Positions 7,759 to 17,382 of a DNA stretch of 64,000 bases are shown here, one piece after another (the first letter of the stretch is position 1; each line of letters starts with the position of its first letter). The stretch is taken from the NCBI GenBank assembly GCA_026131555.1, contig JAMXJH010000004.1, positions 1 to 64,000 on the forward strand, given 5' to 3'. The DNA comes from Aerococcaceae bacterium NML190073. GTDB taxonomy: Bacteria > Bacillota > Bacilli > Lactobacillales > Aerococcaceae. The position numbers and the translations under genes were made by a program. Below the pieces are notes generated by a model, which was not told the origin of the DNA, did not search any database, and worked only from the letters and a program-made list of their open reading frames with translations.

Positions 7759-7847
7759 GGGGTGGGTAACACAGGCGTTTATGTATCTCATTTTATTTAT
7801 GAGAACACAAGCGTAGGGGTGCCTCATCCCGTTTTGTTATTTTATTT
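7759..7847 (+). ncRNA. Structured RNA leader/terminator with competing stems
   Basis: Two GGGGTG strings (7759-7764 and 7816-7821) can each pair with the single CATCCC at 7825-7830. The near pairing gives a tight hairpin with loop CCT followed by GTTTTGTTATTTTATTT, a plausible terminator of the upstream operon. The distant pairing adds AGGC (7773-7776) with GCCT (7821-7824) and encloses a perfect TCTCAT/ATGAGA hairpin (7786-7804). A direct repeat AACACARGCGT flanks that inner hairpin (7768-7778, 7804-7814). It matches no riboswitch class that I know. Confidence 0.4.
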
Positions 7848-7868
7848 CTTATTCGTGATAAGGTGTGC

Positions 7869-7874
7869 TATAAT
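7869..7874 (+). promoter_or_regulatory. Probable -10 box of rnjB
   Basis: TATAAT 61 bases before the rnjB ATG, with a weak TTCTTA at the -35 position 17 nt upstream. Confidence 0.5.
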
Positions 7875-7934
7875 GTTGAGGAATGTAATAAATGTATACA
7901 CTATATAAACTAGAAATTTTTGACGAGGTGAAAA

Positions 7935-9629
7935 ATGAGTAATATCAAAATTATACCATTAGGTGGTGTCCGCGAAGGCGGTAAAAACCTGTTTGTCGTT
8001 GAGGTAAACGACTCTATTTTTGTGTTGGATTGCGGGTCGCTTTACCCTGAAGATGAATTGTTAGGAATTGACGCAGTCATTCCTGACTTCAGCTATTTGG
8101 AAGATAATGCTGAACGTGTTGTTGGGATTTTCTTGACGCATGGACATGCGGATGCGGTCGGTGCATTGCCATACTTGCTGGAGGTAATTGATGCTCCAGT
8201 TTTCGGAACGGAATTAACGATAGAGTTAGCCAGCATTTTGGCGAAGGAACGCGGTTTGGAAGATCGTCTGGAAAGCTTCTTCAAAATTGACGAAGAAACG
8301 GAAATTGAATTTGAAGATGCCAGTGTAAGTTTCTTCAGAACCACGCATAGCATTCCGGATTCAGTCGGAATTGTGGTAGAAACGAAGGAAGGTGCTATTG
8401 TCTACACGGGCGATTTCAAATTCGAACCGAGTGCGAAGCCTTTATACCGTACGAATTTCGGACGTTTGACAGACATTGGTGAAGCAGGCGTGCTGGCTTT
8501 ATTGAGCGATTCCGCAGAAGCTGAAAGCCAAGTGGAAAATGTTAGCGACATGAAGATTCAAGAAGATATTGTTGAAACCTTCCGAAATGCAGAAGGACGT
8601 GTGATTGTTGCGACAGTCGGAAGTAATATTTTACGTATACAGCAAGTGTTGGAGGCGGCTTATCAATCGCAGCGCACAGTCTTCATTCCCGGTGAAAACT
8701 TAGCGGAAATCGTCGATGTTGCGATCAAATTAGATAAAATTATTATCCCAAGCAAACGTGTTATCGGTCAGATGAGCCAATTGAACAATACACCGGATGA
8801 GAAAGTGTTGATTTTGGAGACGGGAACAGCCGGAGAGCCGATTAAGAGCCTGCAATTGATGGCACAGCAACGTCATCGTCAAGTCAAAATCAAAGAAGGC
8901 GATTTAGTCTTCTTAGCTTCAACGCCGTCCATTGCGTATGAAACCGCCTTAGCCCGCACCAAAAACATGATTTATCGTGCAGGAGCAACTGTCAAAGAAA
9001 TTACGGATAATTTCAAAACTTCCGGACATGCAACACCGAACGACTTGAAGATGATGATGAATTTCTTGAAACCTAAATACATTATTCCTGTGAATGGTGA
9101 ATACCGTATGTTAGCGGCGCACGCAGAATTGGCGATACAAGTGGGCTACAAAGAAGAACAAATTTTCCTTCCTGAATTAGGTGATGTCATCGAATATTCC
9201 CGCGGTAAAATGACAATGACACGCAAAGTCGAAGCAGGAAATGTTCTCGTAGACGGAACGGGTGTCGGTGACATTGGCAGCGTTGTATTGCGCGACCGTC
9301 GCATTCTCAGTGAAGACGGGATTTTCATTGTGGTAGCAACCATTTCACGACGTTTGGGACGTGTTCTGGTCGGACCGCAAATCACTTCGCGCGGTTTCAT
9401 GTTCATGAAGACAAACATCGATTTGATTGAAGCGTGCTCCAATATGACATTGGATGTCTTAGAGGAACATTTGGCGAGCGAGAATTTCGATTGGGTGGAA
9501 TTGAAATCTGATTTACGCGATCGAATTGCTAAATACTTGTATAAAGAAACTAAGCGCAAACCAGTGGTACTCCCGATTATTATGGAAGCGTCCGGCTATC
9601 AAATGGCTGATGAAACCAAGATGAAATAG
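7935..9629 (+). CDS. rnjB: Ribonuclease J2-type metallo-beta-lactamase nuclease
   Basis: The 564-residue protein has the full RNase J architecture: metallo-beta-lactamase core, beta-CASP region (SGHATPNDLKMMMNFLKPKYIIPVNGEYR) and C-terminal domain. The first metal motif reads H69-G-H71-A-D73-A74 where active J1 enzymes have HxHxDH, so the last histidine is lost; the block SDSAEAES also departs from the usual SDSTN. Both changes are typical of the J2 paralogue, which in several Firmicutes is weakly active and supports J1 in a complex for mRNA decay and rRNA maturation. The start has GACGAGGTG upstream. A membrane gene follows 13 nt later. Confidence 0.88.
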   Translation: MSNIKIIPLGGVREGGKNLFVVEVNDSIFVLDCGSLYPEDELLGIDAVIPDFSYLEDNAERVVGIFLTHGHADAVGALPYLLEVIDAPVFGTELTIELASILAKERGLEDRLESFFKIDEETEIEFEDASVSFFRTTHSIPDSVGIVVETKEGAIVYTGDFKFEPSAKPLYRTNFGRLTDIGEAGVLALLSDSAEAESQVENVSDMKIQEDIVETFRNAEGRVIVATVGSNILRIQQVLEAAYQSQRTVFIPGENLAEIVDVAIKLDKIIIPSKRVIGQMSQLNNTPDEKVLILETGTAGEPIKSLQLMAQQRHRQVKIKEGDLVFLASTPSIAYETALARTKNMIYRAGATVKEITDNFKTSGHATPNDLKMMMNFLKPKYIIPVNGEYRMLAAHAELAIQVGYKEEQIFLPELGDVIEYSRGKMTMTRKVEAGNVLVDGTGVGDIGSVVLRDRRILSEDGIFIVVATISRRLGRVLVGPQITSRGFMFMKTNIDLIEACSNMTLDVLEEHLASENFDWVELKSDLRDRIAKYLYKETKRKPVVLPIIMEASGYQMADETKMK

Positions 9630-9642
9630 GGGGAAACTTTAG

Positions 9643-10218
9643 ATGAATGCAAGAACGATTAAATTATTACAAGAAATGTTATTGGCAATTGTGATAAGCG
9701 TCGGCTTAGAAGTGGGCGCACACTATCTATCATTGCCATATATGGCGCTGTCTTTACTTCCGCTTATTTGGTTAGCATTGCGTTACAGTGGAGCAACAGC
9801 AGTGATTGCCGGGGCAGTTGCCGGTTTAACGGGCGGTTTAATCCTCTATGGTTTAGCGGAGCCGCTCAAGCTGATTGTATTGGCAATATTGCCGGTACTC
9901 GTTGTAGGAGTGGCGGGGTTCTTTGCTAAATACACGCAAAAAACATTGAATAATCGCCGTTTGTCGTCTACTTACTTGAATATTGTAACTGCGACCGTTC
10001 TCGTAGCAAAATTGTACTATACTGTTCGTTTCGGTATCAGTCCTTTAGCATTGGGCATGCCGGCAACTTTAGTGACACAGTGGTTAGGAGTACTCGTTAC
10101 GATTGTAGTGATCAGCATTGTATTGTGCGTGGGAGCCAAGTTGAATGCCAAGTTGATTATTCCTAAGCGTAGTAAATACTTATCACGTAAGGAAACGTCT
10201 ATTCTATTGAATGACTAA
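9643..10218 (+). CDS. ThiT-like ECF transporter S component (predicted thiamine uptake)
   Basis: This 191-residue protein has about six membrane segments and the arrangement of the ThiT family: a basic N-terminus, YLSLPYMALSLLPLIWLALRYSG, the glycine-rich GAVAGLTGGLILYG helix, EPLKLIVLAILPVLVVGVAGF, and a later tyrosine/arginine-containing segment LYYTVRFG. S components bind a vitamin and pair with shared EcfA1-A2-T modules encoded elsewhere. No TPP riboswitch precedes it: it is read with rnjB, 13 nt downstream. The identification is from overall pattern, and another S component or a small unknown membrane protein is possible. Confidence 0.5.
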   Translation: MNARTIKLLQEMLLAIVISVGLEVGAHYLSLPYMALSLLPLIWLALRYSGATAVIAGAVAGLTGGLILYGLAEPLKLIVLAILPVLVVGVAGFFAKYTQKTLNNRRLSSTYLNIVTATVLVAKLYYTVRFGISPLALGMPATLVTQWLGVLVTIVVISIVLCVGAKLNAKLIIPKRSKYLSRKETSILLND

Positions 10219-10222
10219 TGAC

Positions 10223-10260
10223 AAAAGGTGTTGGTGGATAAACTCCGCCAACACCTTTTT
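10223..10260. terminator. Strong bidirectional terminator after the ThiT-like gene
   Basis: Arms AAAAGGTGTTGGTGGA (10223-10238) and TCCGCCAACACCTTTT (10244-10259) form a 16-bp stem with one G-U and a 5-nt loop, followed by U residues; the A-run on the left serves the convergent YolD-like gene. Confidence 0.92.
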
Positions 10261-10279
10261 ATGTGTATACTCGTGTTGA

Positions 10280-10618
10280 TTATTTTTTTACACGTAAAAT
10301 TTGTTCGGTTAACAGAAGAAAGTCGCAAGGGGATCCGATTTCTTCCAGAACAATTCGACGGTCAGGGCGAATCGGCGACTTGACAAAAACAGTTATTGTC
10401 TTTTCCGTTAAGCGTTGTTGATGATAGTATTCAAACGTAATTGTGATTGCTTGTTGTGAGACATAATGTTCATGCAACATACGTTCCACTTGCCACATAG
10501 GCATAATAAATGGCTGAATGTCAGCATTTGCACTATTATCGCTCAAAAGCGCATCTGTATATTGTTTCATACTTTGAAATACTCGTTCAGAGAAAGAAGG
10601 CATTATTCTAAGTTCCAT
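10280..10618 (-). CDS. YolD-like protein under LexA-type control
   Basis: The C-terminal half of this 112-residue protein (about ITITFEYYHQQR ... RRIVLEE ... FLLLTEQILRVK) follows the YolD-like pattern of a small beta-rich domain, a family usually encoded beside Y-family DNA polymerases (UvrX/UmuC). No polymerase gene is adjacent here. The start ATG at 10618 follows GAGGAGTG; MPSF at residue 6 is an alternative. Its promoter is a near-perfect sigma-A site overlapped by two LexA boxes, which strongly supports a DNA-damage role. The family call rests on weak similarity plus this context, so an unrelated SOS-induced protein remains possible. Confidence 0.55.
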   Translation of the reverse strand: MELRIMPSFSERVFQSMKQYTDALLSDNSANADIQPFIMPMWQVERMLHEHYVSQQAITITFEYYHQQRLTEKTITVFVKSPIRPDRRIVLEEIGSPCDFLLLTEQILRVKK

Positions 10619-10665
10619 CGTTTGTTCACTCCTCGTTTAACAAAAAATATATCAATTACAAATAA

Positions 10666-10714
10666 AGAACAACTGTTCGTATATAATTATACGAACGTCT
10701 GTTCTTGTTGTCAA
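10666..10714 (-). promoter_or_regulatory. SOS promoter with two LexA (DinR) boxes
   Basis: Read on the minus strand, TTGACA (10714-10709) is separated by exactly 17 nt from TATAAT (10691-10686). One box, AGAACAGACGTTCG (10705-10692), fills the spacer and fits the Gram-positive LexA consensus CGAACRNRYGTTYG at all but its first base. The second, CGAACAGTTGTTCT (10679-10666), lies just after the -10 and fits with two or three deviations. Centres are 26 bp apart. Confidence 0.85.
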
Positions 10715-10813
10715 TAGTTTTATTAAATATGAAAGAAAAAATTTTTTTAGAGATGAAAGGTTGATTTAATCGGCTTTTTGTGGAATTTTCTTTCAAAAAA
10801 CTAAGGATTTAGG

Positions 10814-10819
10814 TATAAT
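10814..10819 (+). promoter_or_regulatory. -10 box of the V-ATPase operon
   Basis: TATAAT 32 bases before the first start codon of the operon, with a weak TTTCAA 17 nt upstream (10791-10796). Confidence 0.55.
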
Positions 10820-10851
10820 GGTGAAGAAGAAATTTGTAGGGGGGTGACAAG

Positions 10852-11175
10852 ATGACAAATTCTACATTACAAGAAATGCAACGAATTGAGATGGAGGCGC
10901 ACGAATTATTCAAAGAATACGATGCGCGCATTGAACAATCGTATCAAGAAATCCAAAAACGTTTAGATGTTGCTGGCAAAAAGTTCGATGAAGAAACTGA
11001 ACAAGAATTAACACAATTGGACAGTTTACTAGCAGGAAAAAAAGAACAAGCAGAGCAACGCCTTAATGAAATTATTACGGAAAATCAACAATTAGTTGAG
11101 AAAGCATTGACGAGTAAGAAGCAGTTGTTAATTGATCAAATAGTTGGAGAGGTGGTGAAAGTATATGGCAGTTAG
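10852..11175 (+). CDS. ntpF: V-type Na+-ATPase subunit F (H/G-type peripheral stalk)
   Basis: First gene of a nine-gene operon in the order F-I-K-E-C-G-A-B-D known from Enterococcus hirae. The 107 residues are one long charged helix (MQRIEMEAHELFKEYDARI through NEIITENQQLVEKAL), as expected for the peripheral stalk subunit that pairs with NtpE to hold the catalytic head still against rotation. Start ATG has AGGGGGGTGA upstream. It overlaps ntpI by 11 nt. Identification rests mostly on helical composition and gene position. Confidence 0.85.
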   Translation: MTNSTLQEMQRIEMEAHELFKEYDARIEQSYQEIQKRLDVAGKKFDEETEQELTQLDSLLAGKKEQAEQRLNEIITENQQLVEKALTSKKQLLIDQIVGEVVKVYGS

Positions 11176-13162
11176 TCCAATGATGAAAGTAACATTGATT
11201 ACGTCACGTGACTTACTGGAAGATTTGTTGCTTGAAGTGCAACAGCTTCAACATGTTCAAGTGAATGACTTGGCTCAACCGGACGATACCGCTGATAAAG
11301 ATGAACAGCCGATTATTCAGCAATTTGATGCAAAACATCAAGTGCAATTAACCGATGATGAAGCTTTACAATATTTAGCGAAGCGTCAACGGCGAATTGA
11401 GCGCGCCATCGAACAACATGAGCGCCACTTACCTAAACCTTCTTTTTGGCAAAAAATAAAGACAGAACAACCGAGTGTGACATTTGAAGAAATTGAAGCA
11501 CACGGTAATGCATTCAATGAATACGCCGTCGTTAATCGCGCAAACAAATTAACGAAACGACTACAAAGTATTCAAGAAGAGTTGCAAACAATTAAGATTG
11601 AACGCGACTACTTAGAAAAATGGAAATACCTTGAAGTCACACCTAAGATGGCGAGTACATTCCAGTTCGTCAAAATTGTCATCGGAACCGTTCCGAGCAC
11701 GCAAGAAGATCCATTCATTAAATTCATTAAGCAACACGAAGACCTGGAACACGATGTGGTATTCATGAATGATATTGAATATGGGGTACTTATTTTTTTG
11801 AAAGATTTGGAGAATGAAGCGGTCTTATCGGAACTGAAGGAATATCAATTCGTACCATTCGACTATGATTACGATAAGCTTCCGATGGAACGCATCTTTG
11901 AATTGGATGAGCAAGCGAAGCAACTGGAAACTAACCGTCAATCAATTATTGATGAGATGAGCCAAACCCATAACTTGTTGGAAGAATTGAAGTTGCAGTC
12001 CGATTATGTGGAGAATTTGCATTCGAGAGAAAAAACGAAATTATTGGTAGGGCGCACGCGTCATTTAATTGCGATTGATGGTTGGATTGAACAAGAGAAT
12101 ATTTCAACCTTTACGCATCATATTCAAGAACTGTTCGGAGAGCAAGTCGTCTTGCGTCAAGCCGAAGTTACAGATAGGGATATAGCCAATGTGCCGATTA
12201 AATTAAAAAATCATCCGTTGGTAGAACCGTTTGAAGTAGTAACGGAAATGTACGGTTTACCTAAATACGATGAAATTGATCCGACACCGTTCTTAATGCC
12301 GTTTTACTTGACGTTTTTTGGAATGATGGTAGCGGACGTGGGGTACGGACTTATTCTGGCGCTTGTAACCGGCTTTGTTTTGAAATTTCTTAAGCCACAA
12401 GCTACAACTGCTAAGAATTTACGTCTTTTCCACTGGATAGGTTGGTCAGTCGTTGCGTGGGGAGCTATTTACGGGTCGTTTTTCGGCTATTCATTGCCAT
12501 ACAAGTTAATTGATATGAACAATGATGTTACTAAGGTCTTAGTTGTCGCAATGATTTTCGGGTTTATTCAGATGGTGATCGCCTTCTTACTGAATACTTA
12601 TCAGCAAGCCAAACGCAAAGATTACCTCAACGCTTATATCGGCGGACTGTCATGGGCAATGATTTTTGTAGGGATTGCTTTGATGGTGGTCGGTAATTTC
12701 TTGCCACAGTGGGCATTTTTGGCACCAATCGGAAAATGGCTGGCAATCATCAATGCGGTCGGCATTGTCATTGCGTCAGTTCTCAATGCCAAAAGCCTGA
12801 TTGGTATCGGTTCAGGTTTGTATAACTTATACGGTATCAGTAGTTATTTCGGTGACTTAGTCAGTTATTCACGTTTAATGGCGCTAGGCCTATCAGGCGC
12901 AAGCATTGCAGCCGCCTTCAACACGATTGTTGAAATCCTGCCACCTTTGGCTAGATTCACAGTTGGTGTTGTGTTGTTTATTGTGTTGCACCTATTAAAC
13001 TTCGGTTTATCAATGCTCGGCGGGTATGTACATGGTATTCGTCTAGTGTTCGTTGAGTTTTTTGGGAAATTTTATGAAGGTGGCGGCAAACCGTTTAAGC
13101 CACTCAATGTAGCAAGTAAATATGTCAAAATTAAAACTAAATACAATTTGGAGGAAAAATAA
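11165..13162 (+). CDS. ntpI: V-type ATPase membrane subunit I (subunit a)
   Basis: This 665-residue subunit has the usual two halves: a soluble coiled-coil N-terminal arm (to about residue 370) that binds the peripheral stalks, and a C-terminal domain of seven or eight membrane helices forming the ion half-channels against the K ring. Typical blocks are PTPFLMPFYLTFFGMMVADVGYG near 375-400, GSFFGYSL, and FGDLVSYSRLMALGLSGASIA in the region holding the essential arginine. It directly abuts ntpK with no spacing. Confidence 0.95.
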   Translation: MAVSPMMKVTLITSRDLLEDLLLEVQQLQHVQVNDLAQPDDTADKDEQPIIQQFDAKHQVQLTDDEALQYLAKRQRRIERAIEQHERHLPKPSFWQKIKTEQPSVTFEEIEAHGNAFNEYAVVNRANKLTKRLQSIQEELQTIKIERDYLEKWKYLEVTPKMASTFQFVKIVIGTVPSTQEDPFIKFIKQHEDLEHDVVFMNDIEYGVLIFLKDLENEAVLSELKEYQFVPFDYDYDKLPMERIFELDEQAKQLETNRQSIIDEMSQTHNLLEELKLQSDYVENLHSREKTKLLVGRTRHLIAIDGWIEQENISTFTHHIQELFGEQVVLRQAEVTDRDIANVPIKLKNHPLVEPFEVVTEMYGLPKYDEIDPTPFLMPFYLTFFGMMVADVGYGLILALVTGFVLKFLKPQATTAKNLRLFHWIGWSVVAWGAIYGSFFGYSLPYKLIDMNNDVTKVLVVAMIFGFIQMVIAFLLNTYQQAKRKDYLNAYIGGLSWAMIFVGIALMVVGNFLPQWAFLAPIGKWLAIINAVGIVIASVLNAKSLIGIGSGLYNLYGISSYFGDLVSYSRLMALGLSGASIAAAFNTIVEILPPLARFTVGVVLFIVLHLLNFGLSMLGGYVHGIRLVFVEFFGKFYEGGGKPFKPLNVASKYVKIKTKYNLEEK

Positions 13163-13639
<477 letters not shown>

Positions 13640-13657
13640 GCAAACGAGGTTGAGTCT

Positions 13658-14242
13658 ATGAGTGATTTAACAGGATTACGTGCGACAATACTTGAACAAA
13701 CCCGCCAAAAAGGTGAGTTGAAACTTCAAGCAGCGAAAGAACAGCACGAATTAACATACCGTGAGCGCCATGAAGATTTAATGGCAGCGAAAGAAGCAAG
13801 CCGCCAACGCGGTGTTGACAAGATTATCAACCATTATCAACGCGAAGAACAAAAAATGTTCAATCGTGAGCGCCAATCATTATTGGAAGCTAAGCAATCG
13901 ACACTCACGACTTTGTTCCGGTCAGCATTGGATCAGATGAATCAGTGGGGTGAACAAGAACATATTGCTTTCCTGGAAAATGTCCTGGCGAAGTATGATG
14001 GGCAATCCGCAACGCTAATTTTTGGAGAATTAACAGGGCAAACATTGAGTACAGAAATGTTGGCGCATTTAACAACGAAATATCCGCAAATTACTTTTTC
14101 CGATGAGATAATTGCGAATAAAGGCGGTTTTATTTTGTCACAAGGCAATGTGGACGATAATTATTTGTATGACGTATTAGTTGAAAGTATTCGCCAACAA
14201 CAAAGTTACCGGATATCAGCGCAAATTTTCAACGAAGTGTAA
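13658..14242 (+). CDS. ntpE: V-type ATPase subunit E (peripheral stalk)
   Basis: The 194-residue protein begins with a long charged helix (about residues 1-90, rich in R, E, K, Q) and ends in a small mixed alpha/beta head domain with GGFILSQGNVDDNYLYDVLVE, which is the head-binding signature of E subunits. It pairs with NtpF in the peripheral stalk. The position between K and C is the usual one in this operon type, and its stop codon leads straight into the Shine-Dalgarno of ntpC. Confidence 0.9.
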   Translation: MSDLTGLRATILEQTRQKGELKLQAAKEQHELTYRERHEDLMAAKEASRQRGVDKIINHYQREEQKMFNRERQSLLEAKQSTLTTLFRSALDQMNQWGEQEHIAFLENVLAKYDGQSATLIFGELTGQTLSTEMLAHLTTKYPQITFSDEIIANKGGFILSQGNVDDNYLYDVLVESIRQQQSYRISAQIFNEV

Positions 14243-14255
14243 GGAGGGATTCAAG

Positions 14256-15275
14256 ATGAACGCTAATGAATTTTCGCAAATCAATACATCCATTAGTATC
14301 AAAGAGCGAACATTCCTTACGGGTGAACAATTGAATCAACTATTGCATGCAAAAGATGACGATCAAGTTTATTTATTGTTGCAACAGATGAATTATCCTT
14401 TAACCGTTGATATGCTACAAGATACCGAACTAATTGAAGAGGCTTTGATGAAGACTTTGGCTGAGGAGTACGCATTTGCGTATGAAGAATCACCCTCTGC
14501 TGATGTTGTCGATATTTTTGCAATTAAGTATATGTACCATAACTTGAAAGTTTTGCTCAAAAGTCGGGCAACGCAATTAGAATTTGAACAATTATTAATG
14601 CCAATAGGTCGTTATAGTTTGAAAGCTTTGCAACACGTTGTCGCCACTTTCGAAGCAGATTCGACAAGTCCGTTGATTGCGGAAGAAGTGAAGCAAACAT
14701 GGCAAGAGTATGTTGTGTATCAAGACCCTGAGGCGATTACAATCGGGATGGATTCGGCTTACTTCCGCCATTTGCGTGAAATCAGCGATTTCGCAAACGA
14801 AGAACATGTGTCGCGTTTAATCAATGCGATAATTGACTTTTTCAATGTGATTGTGGTGAAACGCGCTTTGGAGCAAAATAAACCAAACAGTTTCATGTAT
14901 GAGTTACTATCGCGTAAAGGTTCTTATACAGCTAAAGAATTTATCGATTTAGTGCGCAACGCAGAATTGGCTACTTGGTTCGAGCGGTTGAACCCTTTTA
15001 TTTACGAGCGTGATTTCGATGCATATATCACCAAAATGAAAAACGGAACCATCACCGCCCTTGAATTAGAAACCTTGGCGGACACCTTTATCCATCGTCT
15101 TTTGGAAGAAGGGCGTATGGAAACATCCGGCGTCTTGCCACTATTACGCTACCTTAACGGTAAAGAGCTTGAAATTAAGAATTTACGATTGATTCTAACA
15201 GGTAGAGCCAATCGTCTGGATACAGAACAAATTACAGAAAGGATGCGACCGGTCTATGGCGAACGAACAATATAA
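14256..15275 (+). CDS. ntpC: V-type ATPase subunit C (d-type rotor socket)
   Basis: The start is the ATG at 14256, 7 nt after AAGGAGGG; longer in-frame reading into ntpE has no ribosome site. The 339-residue all-helical protein has features of subunit C/d: FAIKYMYHNLKVLLKSR, DSAYFRHLREI and the C-terminal LRYLNGKELEIKNLRLILTGR stretch. It sits on the proteolipid ring and accepts the central shaft formed by NtpD and NtpG. It overlaps ntpG by 20 nt. Confidence 0.92.
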   Translation: MNANEFSQINTSISIKERTFLTGEQLNQLLHAKDDDQVYLLLQQMNYPLTVDMLQDTELIEEALMKTLAEEYAFAYEESPSADVVDIFAIKYMYHNLKVLLKSRATQLEFEQLLMPIGRYSLKALQHVVATFEADSTSPLIAEEVKQTWQEYVVYQDPEAITIGMDSAYFRHLREISDFANEEHVSRLINAIIDFFNVIVVKRALEQNKPNSFMYELLSRKGSYTAKEFIDLVRNAELATWFERLNPFIYERDFDAYITKMKNGTITALELETLADTFIHRLLEEGRMETSGVLPLLRYLNGKELEIKNLRLILTGRANRLDTEQITERMRPVYGERTI

Positions 15276-15576
15276 AATTGCCGTTGTAGGCAACAGAGAT
15301 GCGATTTTGCCATTTCGTTTGATTGGATTCGATACCTTTCCGGTTGTAAGTGGCGAACAAGCACAACGCCGACTGGATGAATTAGCGAAACAAGCATACG
15401 GCATTATCTATCTGACGGAAGATTTTGCCGAAATGATTCCAGAAACTATTCGTTATTATGATACATTAATAACTCCGGCAGTAATCCTAATTCCAACGCA
15501 CAAGGGTTGTATTGGAATCGGCTCACAGCGTATTCGTGAGAACGTGGAGAAGGCTGTTGGACAAAATATTTTATAA
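15256..15576 (+). CDS. ntpG: V-type ATPase subunit G (F-type central stalk subunit)
   Basis: The 106-residue protein shows the small Rossmann-like fold of the archaeal/bacterial F subunit: YKIAVVGNRDAILPFRLIGFDTFPV at the N-terminus, GIIYLTEDFAEMIP in the middle and the final PAVILIPTHKG strand. It binds NtpD in the rotating shaft. The start overlaps the end of ntpC; GAAAGGATG precedes it. Confidence 0.93.
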   Translation: MANEQYKIAVVGNRDAILPFRLIGFDTFPVVSGEQAQRRLDELAKQAYGIIYLTEDFAEMIPETIRYYDTLITPAVILIPTHKGCIGIGSQRIRENVEKAVGQNIL

Positions 15577-15591
15577 CAAGGAGGAAATGTA

Positions 15592-17382
15592 TTGAATCAA
15601 GGTAAGATTATTAAAGTATCTGGGCCATTAGTTGTCGCTTCAGGAATGCAAGAAGCGAATATTCAAGATATTTGCCGAGTAGGTAATCTAGGCTTAATTG
15701 GCGAAATTATCGAAATGCGTCGAGATGAAGCCTCCATTCAAGTATATGAAGAAACGTCAGGCATTGGCCCGGGAGAACCGGTTGTGACAACCGGAAGCCC
15801 ACTATCAGTTGAATTAGGACCGGGGATTATGTCACAAATGTTCGACGGCATTCAACGTCCGCTAGATACATTTATGGAAGCTACACAAAGTGATTTCTTA
15901 GTGCGTGGGACAGAGGTTCCTATCTTGAATCGTTCAACTAAGTGGCAGTTTATTCCAAGCAAAAAAGTCGGCGACTTCGTGACAGCAGGAGATATCCTGG
16001 GAAGTGTTCAGGAAACAAAAGTTGTAGAGCACCGCATTATGTTGCCTTACGGCAAAAAAGGTAAACTTGTGAGCATTAAAGAGGGCGAGTTTACGGTAGA
16101 AGATATTATTTATGAAGTTGAGTTGGAAGACGGGACGATTTTCAAAGGAACAATGGTTCAAAAATGGCCGGTTCGTAAAGGGCGTCCTTTCAATCGGAAG
16201 TTAAGTCCGGTAGAACCGATGATTACGGGACAACGCGTAATTGACACCTTTTTCCCGGTGACGAAAGGCGGCGCCGCAGCTGTACCAGGACCTTTCGGTG
16301 CCGGCAAAACCGTCGTACAACATCAGATTGCTAAATTCTCAAACGTAGATATCGTTGTCTATGTAGGATGTGGCGAGCGTGGAAACGAAATGACGGATGT
16401 ATTGAACGAATTCCCGGAATTGATTGATCCGAATACAGGCGAATCAATTATGGAACGCACCATCTTAATCGCTAACACATCCAATATGCCGGTAGCCGCA
16501 CGTGAAGCGTCTATTTACACCGGGATTACGATTGCTGAATATTTCCGCGATATGGGTTATTCAGTTGCAATTATGGCAGATTCTACGTCACGTTGGGCAG
16601 AAGCGTTGCGTGAAATGTCCGGACGTTTAGAAGAAATGCCAGGGGATGAGGGGTATCCAGCTTACTTAGGAAGCCGAATTGCCGAATACTATGAGCGTGC
16701 AGGGCGCGTAGAAGTATTAGGTAGCCAAGGGCGCGAAGGAACGATTACAGCAATCGGAGCCGTATCGCCTCCAGGTGGGGATATTTCTGAACCGGTAACA
16801 CAGAACACGTTACGAATCGTTAAAGTATTCTGGGGATTAGATGCGCAACTTGCACAGAAACGTCATTTCCCGTCGATTAACTGGTTGAATTCTTACTCGC
16901 TTTACGTAGACGAAATTGGCGAGTATATCAACAATAAATACGGTATCGAATGGGCGGATAAAGTTGTTCGAGCAATGAATATTTTGCAAAAAGAAAGCGA
17001 ATTAGATGAAATTGTCCGTTTAGTAGGAATTGAGTCACTTTCTGATCGTGACCGCGTCACTATGAACGCAGCAAAAATGATTCGTGAAGATTACTTGCAA
17101 CAAAACGCATTTGATAATGTAGACACGTTTACATCATTCAGAAAGCAAACAGCTATGTTGAACAACATCTTATTCTTTGAAGAAAAAGCAATGGAAGCAC
17201 TTCGTTTAGGCGCTTATTTCCGTGAAATTATGTCAGGAACAGTCAATTTGCGCGACCGTATTGCACGTAGTAAATTCATTCCTGAGGAACGTGTAGAAGA
17301 AATCGAAGCGTTACACGAAGAAATCCAAACAACAATTCGTCATATTTTAGCAAGTGGAGGTGAATCGAATGTCAGTCATTAG
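15592..17382 (+). CDS. ntpA: V-type ATPase catalytic subunit A
   Basis: The 596-residue catalytic subunit hydrolyses ATP in the A3B3 head. The P-loop GPFGAGKTV is near 232-240, and an insert characteristic of V-type A subunits precedes it ([10 protein letters not shown] region). [11 protein letters not shown] and [30 protein letters not shown] are textbook catalytic-subunit blocks. Translation must start at the TTG at 15592, since the only nearby ATG (15587) runs into a stop two codons later; a CAAGGAGG site is 6-7 nt upstream. It overlaps ntpB by 14 nt. Confidence 0.97.
   Translation: MNQGKIIKVSGPLVVASGMQEANIQDICRVGNLGLIGEIIEMRRDEASIQVYEETSGIGPGEPVVTTGSPLSVELGPGIMSQMFDGIQRPLDTFMEATQSDFLVRGTEVPILNRSTKWQFIPSKKVGDFVTAGDILGSVQETKVVEHRIMLPYGKKGKLVSIKEGEFTVEDIIYEVELEDGTIFKGTMVQKWPVRKGRPFNRKLSPVEPMITGQRVIDTFFPVTKGGAAAVPGPFGAGKTVVQHQIAKFSNVDIVVYVGCGERGNEMTDVLNEFPELIDPNTGESIMERTILIANTSNMPVAAREASIYTGITIAEYFRDMGYSVAIMADSTSRWAEALREMSGRLEEMPGDEGYPAYLGSRIAEYYERAGRVEVLGSQGREGTITAIGAVSPPGGDISEPVTQNTLRIVKVFWGLDAQLAQKRHFPSINWLNSYSLYVDEIGEYINNKYGIEWADKVVRAMNILQKESELDEIVRLVGIESLSDRDRVTMNAAKMIREDYLQQNAFDNVDTFTSFRKQTAMLNNILFFEEKAMEALRLGAYFREIMSGTVNLRDRIARSKFIPEERVEEIEALHEEIQTTIRHILASGGESNVSH

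Noticed and set aside
7811-7830. TPP riboswitch upstream of rnjB and the ThiT-like gene
   Set aside because: GCGTAGGGGTGCC recalls pieces of the TPP motif, but the order is wrong and the CUGAGA and CCUGAUC elements are missing.
9146-9559. 137-codon minus-strand frame
   Set aside because: Lies wholly opposite the conserved rnjB coding sequence, has basic low-complexity composition typical of antisense frames and no ribosome site.
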